A stretch of DNA of 48,598 bases from a bacterium UBP2_UBA2255 (lineage in GTDB: Bacteria > Edwardsbacteria > AC1 > EtOH8): NCBI GenBank assembly GCA_002347565.1, contig DDXR01000028.1, forward strand, positions 53,205 through 101,802, read 5' to 3'. A program made the position numbers and the translations under genes. Positions 32,608 to 39,204 of the stretch are shown here, piece by piece. The notes beneath the pieces were generated by a model. The model made no database searches, had not been told where the DNA came from, and worked only from the letters and a program-made list of their open reading frames with translations. Position 1 is the stretch's first letter. Each line of letters begins with the position of its first letter.

Positions 32608-33677
32608 GGCCCGTTCTTCCCCCGCGGCAGCTCGAGGTACGCGCCCCGCGACGAGCCCCTGATGGTGATGCGGGCGATCCTGCCGTCGTGGAAGTCGAAA
32701 TCCATCCGGTCGCCCGCCGCCAGGTTGCGTCCGGCCGCTGCGCCCTTGTCCAGCTGGTGGTAGCGGCTCCAGGCGTTGCCAGTGACCGCTGCCCGGGCGA
32801 TCCTGCCCTGCTCGAATTCGGCCCGCAGGCTGTCGCCGGTGATCAGGTCGGTGTCGCCGGCCGCCTCCGAGAGCTGCCGCAGCACTGCGGAATCGCCGGC
32901 CCAGGCGGACCGGAAGGACCCATCCTCGAGCTCCAGGTCGATGCGGCGGGCGCTGACCTGCGAATGCCGGTCCCAGATCCGGGGCCGGCGCTCCAGCTCG
33001 ATCCGGCCGCGGTCGCGGTGATACACCAGCCGCCCCGCGCCCGCCCAGACGCTGTCCCCCTGATACAGCACGTTCCCGCTGCCCACCGCCACCGCGCCCC
33101 GCCGCTCGACCTCCATGGTGTCGGCGTCGATGGTCCCGGACAGCCGCGTGGTGTCGGCCGCGCGCAACTCGAACCGCGGCCGCCCGGTGAGCCGGCCGTA
33201 GTCCTGGTCGTGCCAGTACTCGCCGAAGTCTCCCGTGGCCCGGTTGCGCCCGGCGGTGTCGGCCAGTGTCACGCTGCCGGCGGCGTAGCTCCGGCCCAGC
33301 CCCTTGAGGTAGATGATCGAGTCGGCCGTCATGGTCCAGTCGTTGTCGCGGGCCCGGGCGTCGCCCTTGACAACTGCCCGGCCGGCGCTCTTGGCGTACG
33401 TGGCCCGGGCGCCGGTGATCACCGCCGTCCGGTCCGACATGATGAAGCGCCCCCAGATCAGCGCCTGGCCGGTGATCGATGAGGCCCAGGCCGAATCTCC
33501 CCGCAGCACCGTGGTGCCGTGGGTGATCTCGACCCGGCCGAACAGCCAGGTGATGCGATCGTCCGCCAGCGACTGCACCTTCATGGTGTTGGCCGAGACC
33601 AGGTAGGGCTGGCTGGTGTCCGGCGCTGCCCGCGGCGCGGCCAGCGCCGCCAGCAGGATGGCGGCGCTCAATCCCAT
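32604..33677 (-). CDS. lptA: LptA/OstA-like LPS transport protein
   Basis: 357 residues with a signal peptide (GLSAAILLAALAAPRAA). The body is a long beta-jellyroll series of OstA type: YLVSANTMKVQSLADDRITWLFGRVEITHGTTVLRGDSA, SAGRAVVKGDARARDND, and later GNVLYQGDSVWAGAGRLVYH. About twice the length of E. coli LptA, as often in Bacteroidetes-like groups. Expected to bridge LPS across the periplasm. It overlaps lptC by 10 bp and rpoN by 4 bp. Confidence 0.82.
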   Translation of the reverse strand: MGLSAAILLAALAAPRAAPDTSQPYLVSANTMKVQSLADDRITWLFGRVEITHGTTVLRGDSAWASSITGQALIWGRFIMSDRTAVITGARATYAKSAGRAVVKGDARARDNDWTMTADSIIYLKGLGRSYAAGSVTLADTAGRNRATGDFGEYWHDQDYGRLTGRPRFELRAADTTRLSGTIDADTMEVERRGAVAVGSGNVLYQGDSVWAGAGRLVYHRDRGRIELERRPRIWDRHSQVSARRIDLELEDGSFRSAWAGDSAVLRQLSEAAGDTDLITGDSLRAEFEQGRIARAAVTGNAWSRYHQLDKGAAAGRNLAAGDRMDFDFHDGRIARITIRGSSRGAYLELPRGKNGP

Positions 33678-34240
33678 CGGAAGCGGTCGATGTCCAGCAG
33701 TTCCTTCTTGCCCCGGACGTTCCGCAGCAGCTGCACCTCGCGGCGGTCGGGGATCGCCTCCATGCCGTCGCCCTCCAGCCAGTCGGTGCCTTTCTCCAGG
33801 CGGACGTGCGATTTGGTGACCAGCTTGCGCCTCTTGTTGTTCCACCGGACATCGTCGGTGAGGATCCGCAGGCTGTCGCGGGTGACCATCACCACGTGCC
33901 GGCGCCCCTCGAGATCGCGGCTGGCAGTGTTGATCTCGCCCTGGTCCGCGGTCAGCACCATCAGCACCGTGTCGCTGTCCTTCTTGTAGAAGTCGAGCGT
34001 CAGGCGGAACAGCTCCACGGTCTGCCGGTCGTTGAAGGTGTTGGCCGAGTCTGCGTTCAGCACCCACGACTTCCGGCCCATGATGGTCTCGGTCAGCTGG
34101 AAGCCGTTGATGACCTGCGACGGCATCACGATCGCCGCGGCCGGCGGGTCGGCCGGCTTGACCGCGCCGCCGCAGCCGGCGAGGGCCGCCAGCGCGGCGG
34201 CGACTGCTGGGAGGAGCCTATGGCTGGTGCTGGGTCTCAT
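33668..34240 (-). CDS. lptC: LptC-type LPS export lipoprotein
   Basis: 190 residues. A signal peptide with lipobox LAGC (about residue 23), then an LptC-like beta domain: QLTETIMGRKSWVLNADSANTF, LTADQGEINTASRDLEGRRHVVMVTRDSLRILTDDVRW and RLEKGTDWLEGDGMEA. Classical LptC is membrane-anchored; a lipoprotein form is seen in several phyla. Position directly before lptA supports the call. Confidence 0.85.
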   Translation of the reverse strand: MRPSTSHRLLPAVAAALAALAGCGGAVKPADPPAAAIVMPSQVINGFQLTETIMGRKSWVLNADSANTFNDRQTVELFRLTLDFYKKDSDTVLMVLTADQGEINTASRDLEGRRHVVMVTRDSLRILTDDVRWNNKRRKLVTKSHVRLEKGTDWLEGDGMEAIPDRREVQLLRNVRGKKELLDIDRFRWD

Positions 34241-34270
34241 GGCGCTGGGCGTTGCTGTCGGTTCGGCGTT

Positions 34271-35149
34271 TCATGGCTTCTCCAGCCACCGCAGGTGCAT
34301 CCACACCCACTGGGCCGGATCCAATTTGACCAGCTGCTCGACGGCCGCCGTCTGCTGCTGAACGAGCCGGGCGAGGCGCTGCGCCCCGTCGGGGCACGCG
34401 ACGTCGGACAGCGCCGGGAGCACCGTGATCAGGTGCCTCCCGTCGGGCCGGCGGCGGATCGACAGCGGGACCACCGGGCAGCCGGTCTTGGCGGCGATGG
34501 CGGCCGCGCCGCTGGGCGTCTTGGCCGGATGCCCGAGGAACATCACGTCAACGCTGGCGACGCGGGTGTCCTGGTCGATCAGGATCCCCAGCCCGCCGCC
34601 GCGCTGCAGGTGGCGCAGGATCTGCCGGGCGCCGCTGTCGCGGTCGAAGGTGGCGACCCCGTGCCGGGCCCGCAGGCCGGTGACCAGCGCGTCCAGCCGG
34701 TCGTCGTAGGCCCGCTTGCCGACCACGGCGATGTCGTAGCCGTGGCGCGAGAACCAGGCCGGGATCAGCTCCCAGCAGCCGACGTGACCGGTGACGGCGA
34801 TCAGCCCCTTCCCCAGCCGGTAGGCCGCGGCGAAGTGCTCCAGCCCCTCGACCGTCACCAGCCGGTCGATGTCGCCAGCCGACATCACCGGCAGCCGGGC
34901 CGCGTCCACCATGTTCAGGGCCAACTGCCGAAATACCCGCCGGCCGAACCCTGCGGGATCGGACAATTCCGGGAAGACCAGCCGCAGGTTGAACAGCACC
35001 TTGGCGCGCTCCCCCGGCAGCATCGCCCATGCCAGGCGGGAAAGAGGCCCGCAGGCCGCCAGCGCCCAGCCCCGCGGCGCCAGCTGGATGAAAAGGACGA
35101 TCAGCCGGACGAGCACGTACTGGAACTGGCGGCGGGTCTCCTTCTTCAT
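34271..35149 (-). CDS. LpxL/HtrB-type lipid A acyltransferase
   Basis: 292 residues. N-terminal membrane segment (YVLVRLIVLFIQLAP), then the HX4E catalytic motif in VTGHVGCWELIPAW (about 125), followed by DQDTRVASVDVMFLGHPAKTPSGAA and CPVVPLSIRR. Transfers a secondary acyl chain to lipid A at the inner membrane. A promoter-like sequence ends 6 nt before the ATG, with little room for a ribosome site. Which acyl position it serves cannot be told. Confidence 0.87.
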   Translation of the reverse strand: MKKETRRQFQYVLVRLIVLFIQLAPRGWALAACGPLSRLAWAMLPGERAKVLFNLRLVFPELSDPAGFGRRVFRQLALNMVDAARLPVMSAGDIDRLVTVEGLEHFAAAYRLGKGLIAVTGHVGCWELIPAWFSRHGYDIAVVGKRAYDDRLDALVTGLRARHGVATFDRDSGARQILRHLQRGGGLGILIDQDTRVASVDVMFLGHPAKTPSGAAAIAAKTGCPVVPLSIRRRPDGRHLITVLPALSDVACPDGAQRLARLVQQQTAAVEQLVKLDPAQWVWMHLRWLEKP

Positions 35150-35155
35150 CTGCTA

Positions 35156-35184
35156 AATTTATCACAGTATGGTTTGCATTGCAA
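35156..35184 (-). promoter_or_regulatory. Predicted promoter of the acyltransferase-lptC-lptA-rpoN unit
   Basis: Minus-strand TTGCAA (35184-35179), 17-bp spacer, TAAATT (35161-35156), 4 of 6 each. The -10 ends 6 nt before the ATG, the same geometry as at dapB, implying a leaderless mRNA. Weak consensus matches keep this tentative. Confidence 0.3.
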
Positions 35185-35226
35185 GCGGAAATGGCCTCTT
35201 TTTTTAAAAAGAGGCCATTGTTCCGC
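35185..35226. terminator. Long hairpin between kdsD and the acyltransferase gene
   Basis: AATGGCCTCTTTTT pairs with AAAAAGAGGCCATT around a TT loop, and GCGGAA / TTCCGC extends the stem with a 2-nt bulge. It follows kdsD on the minus strand and precedes the predicted promoter, so it likely ends the kdsD transcript, though a terminal U-run outside the stem is lacking. Confidence 0.55.
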
Positions 35227-35342
35227 GCTCAATGTCAATAGGGTAATCTCCTATTTTTACATGCAGTTATCTACAAGCACTGGCTGTCGCACAAAATAAT
35301 ATGCAATTTGCGTACCATCGGCCGTTCCTGTGCCGTCATGGC

Positions 35343-36314
35343 TCACAGAACGCCAGCCTGCATGATGTCGTGCAGGTGGATGATGCCGACCGGCCTCCGC
35401 TCCCTGTCCGTGACCAGCAGCGATGTGACGCGGTGCTCCTGCATCAGGGTCGCGGCCTTGACCGCCAGCTGGTCCTGGCCAATGGTCTTGGGGCCCTTGT
35501 TCATCACCTCGGAGACCGGCAGGCCGAAGATGTTCTCGGTCCTGGCCAGCAGCCGCTTGAGGTCGCCGTCGGTGATCACGCCCGCCAGTTTCCCCTCGGC
35601 ATCGGCCACCGCGGTCACCCCGCGCTTGGCGGTCATCTCGATCACCGCCTCCTTCATGGTCGCGGTGTCGGACACCACCGGCACGTCCTTGCCGGACAGC
35701 ATCAGGTCGGCCACGCGCAGCAGCAGCTTCTTGCCCAGCCCGCCGCCGGGATGGAAGCAGGCGAAGTCCTCGGGCGTGAAGTCGCGCTGGTCCAGCAGGG
35801 CGATGGCCAGGGCGTCCCCCATCGCCAGCGCCGTGGTGGTGCTGGAGGTGGGGACCAGGTCGTGGGGGCAGGCCTCCCCGCTGACCGAGACGTCCAGCAC
35901 CACGTCGCTCTGCGCGGCCAGCGGCGAGTCCGGCGTTCCCAGCAGGGCGATGATCCTGACGCCGGTGCGTTTGAGGACGGTGAGCAGTTCGCACAGCTCG
36001 TCGGTGCCGCCGCTCTTGGAGATGATCACCGCCACGTCGCCCTTGGAGACGATCCCCAGGTCGCCGTGCAGCGCGTCGGTGGGGTGCAGGAACAGCGCCG
36101 GCGTGCCGGTGGAGGTCAGCGTGGCCGCGATCTTCTGGCCGATCAGCCCGGACTTGCCCACCCCGGTGACGATCACCTTGCCCTTGGCAGCCAAGAGAAC
36201 ACCGACCGCCTCGGCGAACTTGCCGTTGACCCGGGCCGCCATCTCGGTCAGCGCCGCGGCCTCGGCCCTGATGGTCTTCTTGCCCAATGAGATGATTTTC
36301 TTCTGATCCTTCAT
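35343..36314 (-). CDS. kdsD: Arabinose-5-phosphate isomerase (KpsF/GutQ family)
   Basis: Interconverts ribulose-5-phosphate and arabinose-5-phosphate, the first step to Kdo. 323 residues. Sugar isomerase (SIS) domain at about 35-170 with GKVIVTGVGKSGLIGQKIAATLTSTGTPA, HPTDALHGDLG and SGGTDEL; ACPHDLVPTSSTTTALAMGDALA; then two CBS domains (about 200-323). The ATG at 36314 has AAAGGAA upstream; the longer frame starts in a CACAGAG-type repeat. kdsA lies two genes upstream. Confidence 0.94.
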   Translation of the reverse strand: MKDQKKIISLGKKTIRAEAAALTEMAARVNGKFAEAVGVLLAAKGKVIVTGVGKSGLIGQKIAATLTSTGTPALFLHPTDALHGDLGIVSKGDVAVIISKSGGTDELCELLTVLKRTGVRIIALLGTPDSPLAAQSDVVLDVSVSGEACPHDLVPTSSTTTALAMGDALAIALLDQRDFTPEDFACFHPGGGLGKKLLLRVADLMLSGKDVPVVSDTATMKEAVIEMTAKRGVTAVADAEGKLAGVITDGDLKRLLARTENIFGLPVSEVMNKGPKTIGQDQLAVKAATLMQEHRVTSLLVTDRERRPVGIIHLHDIMQAGVL

Positions 36315-36327
36315 TTCTTTTCCTTTG

Positions 36328-36352
36328 CCACTGAGACACAGAGGCACAGAGA
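36328..36352. repeat. CACAGAG-type short tandem array, left arm
   Basis: Units of 8-9 bp (CTGAGACA, CAGAGGCA, CAGAGA) just upstream of kdsD. It is inverted relative to the array at 36455-36480, with about 100 bp of AT-rich spacer between them. Confidence 0.7.
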
Positions 36353-36454
36353 ACTACAGTCCGCCGATCTCACGTTTCTAGTCTTGGTTCTTGGATTTTC
36401 CTGCACGGGCGCGAATATGATAATCGGATTATAGGGATTGAACAAAACAATGAA

Positions 36455-36480
36455 CCTCCGTGTCTCCGTGCCTCTGTGGC
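36455..36480. repeat. CACAGAG-type short tandem array, right arm
   Basis: Minus-strand CCACAGAGGCACGGAGACAC begins about 7 nt after the stop of the MuiA-like gene. It forms an imperfect inverted pair with 36328-36352, giving a miniature-element-like structure of about 150 bp. Confidence 0.7.
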
Positions 36481-36486
36481 GAATGG

Positions 36487-38154
36487 TCACAGCCCCGAGA
36501 TCCCGCTGTCGGACGAGTACTCCACCTGGTACTCCAGCGGCATCTCCTGCGTCTCCTGCGGCGCCAAGCGCACCTTCCACTCGATCACGCCGTTGGGCTT
36601 CTGCTTGATGCCGAACTCGGCGGACTCGTCGCCGAAGGCCGGCGCGATGAGCTTGACCTTGACCTTGTCGGTGCGCGACACCGGGAACTGCTCGGTGACC
36701 GTGACCACCGCCGCGTCCGGCTTGAGGTTCTTGAGCTTGACCTTGTAGGCGAAGGTGCGCTTGACCCGCTTGGTCCCCTCGGCCAGGTCCTTGACCTTCT
36801 GGCGGGTGACCTTGATGCCCTGGTCCACGCCCAGGCTGACGTTGAACTTCTCCGACGGCACCACCGTGTTGATGGCCGAGGTCCCGACGAAGTTGTTGCC
36901 GAAAAATATGTTGATGTCGCCGCTGATGAACGGGTACTCGGTGGTGTTGACCACCCGGGCCTTGAGGTAGGCGCTCTCCCGCGCCCGCGGCACCGCGGCG
37001 TGCTCGAACTCGGCGGCCAGCGTCTCCACCGCGATCGGCGCCTTGTGCGGCTCGCCGTCCGACGGGATGTCGCTGGTGCCCGGCGAGGTGAAGGCGTAGG
37101 ACGTGCCCAGATCCTCGGCCGCGGCGGTGACAACCCCGACATCGTCGCCTTCGTCGTCGCCGGCGCCGGCGGTGATGGCGATCTCCTGCGCCGGCGAGGC
37201 TTTCTGCTGGACGTTCATCACGTTCATCCGGGCCTGCTGTTCGTTCATGCCCTTCTGGTAGCGGACCCGCGCCACGTCCAGGTACCACGGCCGCACCGCC
37301 GGCGCCGCGCCCGACACCGAGGGCTGGGCCGTGGACAGCACCACCCTGACGTCCTTCCAGTCCTCGCCGGTGCGCTGGTAGATCATGCCGTAGTAGCCGA
37401 ACTCCACGCTCTTGTCCTGGGGCGACACCCGGATGTCGTAGAGCGGGTGCCAGGACGCTCCCAGCATCACGTAGTTCAGCGACAGACCCAGGCTGCCGGC
37501 CTCGCTGACGGTCAGGTTGACCAGCACCTGCTTGGCGGTGGTGCGCTCCCCGCGCGATGCGCGGTCGATGCGGTGCCGCAGGGCCTCGCGCTTCTTTTCC
37601 AGGTCGCGCTTCGACCGCTCGCCGGCCCGCAGCTCCTTGTTGGCCGCGTCGTGACGGGCGTCGTAGAAGGCGTAGAGCGAGGTCCACTGCGGCTGGGCCG
37701 GCGGCTGCTTGGCGTCGGCCGTCTCGCGCCAGCGCTCGGTGCTGGCGGTCTTGATCCGCTCCAGGTAGTCGATCTCCTTGCGCAGCAGCTGGGCGCGGTC
37801 GTCCAGCGATGCGCCCTGGTCGTCCAGCGCCGTCATGCTGTCCTGCATCGCCTTCAGTCCGGCGGTGCCCACCGTGTCGCGGTAGACGGTCTCGATCTTG
37901 ACGCCGGTGATCCTGGCCCGGGCCGAGCCGGCGCCGGAGGCCCGCACCGAGTTGTCGAACAGCGCGGCCGGCAGGTCGGTGAGCTTCACCTGGTAGTCTC
38001 CGGGCTGGTACTCGCGGGAGAAGCTCCGCGTCACCTCGCAGCGGTCGTTGAAGATGGTGACCTGGGTGATCGGCGCCTTGCGCTCCACGGTCTGCAGCGC
38101 GAAGGCGCACGAGGCCTCGGTCAGCATCAGCGCGATGGCCAGGATCCTCTTCAT
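36487..38154 (-). CDS. MuiA-like (DUF4139/DUF4140) secreted protein
   Basis: 555 residues with a signal peptide (KRILAIALMLTEASCAFA). N-terminal DUF4140-type strand QVTIFNDRCEVTRSFSREYQPGDYQVKLTDLPAAL, a coiled-coil (about 115-205: LRKEIDYLERIK, AGERSKRDLEKKREALRHRID), then the DUF4139 beta-sandwich with YVMLGASWHPLYDIRV, TGEDWKDVRVVLSTAQPS and the C-terminal EWKVRLAPQETQEMPLEYQVEY. Named for mucoidy inhibition in Planctomycetes-type genomes; the role is not established. Flanked by kdsA and kdsD, suggesting an envelope role. The ATG at 38154 follows AAAGGAGG. Confidence 0.85.
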   Translation of the reverse strand: MKRILAIALMLTEASCAFALQTVERKAPITQVTIFNDRCEVTRSFSREYQPGDYQVKLTDLPAALFDNSVRASGAGSARARITGVKIETVYRDTVGTAGLKAMQDSMTALDDQGASLDDRAQLLRKEIDYLERIKTASTERWRETADAKQPPAQPQWTSLYAFYDARHDAANKELRAGERSKRDLEKKREALRHRIDRASRGERTTAKQVLVNLTVSEAGSLGLSLNYVMLGASWHPLYDIRVSPQDKSVEFGYYGMIYQRTGEDWKDVRVVLSTAQPSVSGAAPAVRPWYLDVARVRYQKGMNEQQARMNVMNVQQKASPAQEIAITAGAGDDEGDDVGVVTAAAEDLGTSYAFTSPGTSDIPSDGEPHKAPIAVETLAAEFEHAAVPRARESAYLKARVVNTTEYPFISGDINIFFGNNFVGTSAINTVVPSEKFNVSLGVDQGIKVTRQKVKDLAEGTKRVKRTFAYKVKLKNLKPDAAVVTVTEQFPVSRTDKVKVKLIAPAFGDESAEFGIKQKPNGVIEWKVRLAPQETQEMPLEYQVEYSSDSGISGL

Positions 38155-38175
38155 GGGTGGTCCTCCTTTGGTCGC

Positions 38176-38233
38176 GTCATCCTCGCGCAAGCGGGGATCC
38201 AGAGGACTGGATTCCCATTTTCATGGGAATGAC
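38176..38233. repeat. REP-like dyad with ATCC/ATTCCC arms
   Basis: The element opens GTCATCCTCGCGCAAGCGGG and closes CATTTTCATGGGAATGAC; it has two small hairpins and a central ATCCAG-AGGA-CTGGAT inversion. This pattern of paired GTCAT...ATGAC ends is a widespread dispersed repeat in bacterial genomes. It lies in the leader of the MuiA-like gene. Confidence 0.7.
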
Positions 38234-38253
38234 AAGTTCCGGGTGATGGAGAA

Positions 38254-38271
38254 GGCTCTGTGTCTCTGTGG
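38254..38271. repeat. CACAGAG-type array at the kdsA stop codon
   Basis: On the minus strand CCACAGAGACACAGAG follows the kdsA TAA with no gap. It is the same word as the arrays flanking 36328-36480. Confidence 0.7.
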
Positions 38272-39102
38272 TTAAAGGTACTTCCTGGTCACTTGATCCA
38301 ATTCGATCAGGCTCAGCAACAGCTTCTCCAGCCGGTCCAGCGGCAACATGCTGGCCGCGTCGCACTGGGCATCGCGGGGGCTGGGGTGGGTCTCGATGAA
38401 GATGGCGTCGATGCCTGCGGCCACGCCGGCCCGGGCCAGGGGCTCGATGAACTCCGGGCTGCCGCCGGCCGGATCGGCCGAGGGCTTGCCGTACTTGCGG
38501 ATGGTGTGGGTGACATCGAACACCACGGGATAGCCCAGAGAGCGCATCATGGGCAGGGACTTGAAGTCGACGACGAGATTATGATACCCGAAGCACGAGC
38601 CGCGTTCGGTCAGCAGTATCCTGTCGTTGCCGGTCTCCTCGATCTTCCTGATTATATGACTGACATCCTCCGGGGCCAAGAACTGGCCTTTCTTCACGTT
38701 TACAACCTTTCCAGCCTTTGCCACCTCGATGGTCAGCCCCGTCTGCATGCAGAGGTAGGCCGGTATCTGGATGATGTCGAGGACTTCCGCGCAGGGCGCG
38801 ACCTCCTCGGGGTAGTGGACGTCGGACAGCACGGGCATGTCAAACTGTCTCTTGACCTTTTCCAACAGTTTCAAACCGGCTTCCAGGCCCGGGCCCTGGT
38901 AGGACTTGGCCGACGACCGGTTGTCCTTCTTATACGAGGACTTGAAGACCAGGCCGATCTTCAGTTTATCGGCGATCTTCTTGATGGCCTCCGCAGTGGC
39001 GAGAACAGTCTTCTCGTCCTCCATCACGCAGGGGCCGGCGATCAGCGCCAAGGGCGCGCCCCCGCCGATGGTGACGTTGCCGATGGTGAGTTTCTTGGTC
39101 AT
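38272..39102 (-). CDS. kdsA: 3-deoxy-8-phosphooctulonate (Kdo-8-phosphate) synthase
   Basis: Condenses PEP with arabinose-5-phosphate (the product of KdsD) to Kdo-8-phosphate for LPS inner core. 276 residues. LALIAGPCVMEDE at the N-terminus, FKSSYKKDNRSSAKSYQGPGLEAGL, the VLSDVHYPEEV block, QIPAYLCMQTGLTIEVAKAGKVVNVKKGQF and LTERGSCFGYHNLVVDFKSL, ending with ETHPSPRDAQCDAASMLPLD. The Cys in AGPCV suggests a metal-dependent form if it is the ligand, but this is uncertain. GGGAAGGACG precedes the ATG. Confidence 0.97.
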   Translation of the reverse strand: MTKKLTIGNVTIGGGAPLALIAGPCVMEDEKTVLATAEAIKKIADKLKIGLVFKSSYKKDNRSSAKSYQGPGLEAGLKLLEKVKRQFDMPVLSDVHYPEEVAPCAEVLDIIQIPAYLCMQTGLTIEVAKAGKVVNVKKGQFLAPEDVSHIIRKIEETGNDRILLTERGSCFGYHNLVVDFKSLPMMRSLGYPVVFDVTHTIRKYGKPSADPAGGSPEFIEPLARAGVAAGIDAIFIETHPSPRDAQCDAASMLPLDRLEKLLLSLIELDQVTRKYL

Positions 39103-39116
39103 CGTCCTTCCCTATC

Positions 39117-39144
39117 GTTGGGGCGATTCATGAATCGCCCTTAC
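39117..39144. repeat. REP-type palindrome related to the RAYT-associated element
   Basis: Core GGGCGATTCATGAATCGCCC (39121-39140) is a perfect 20-bp palindrome. It shares the GGGC-ATTCATGAAT-GCCC pattern with the three copies around the transposase at 43.8-44.5 kb. It lies 14 bp upstream of the kdsA start. Confidence 0.8.
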
Positions 39145-39164
39145 AGTTCTCGACCTCTCTCGTG

Positions 39165-39192
39165 CCCCTCCCCGAACGCATTCGGGGAGGGG
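39165..39192 (-). repeat. GC-rich hairpin after the CcdA-fusion gene
   Basis: Perfect 12-bp stem CCCCTCCCCGAA / TTCGGGGAGGGG with a CGCA loop, 12 nt after the stop codon of the 791-residue fusion gene. No U-run follows. Could slow RNA decay or act as a Rho-dependent end; it resembles common REP units. Confidence 0.6.
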
Positions 39193-39204
39193 GTTGGGGT
39201 GGGG

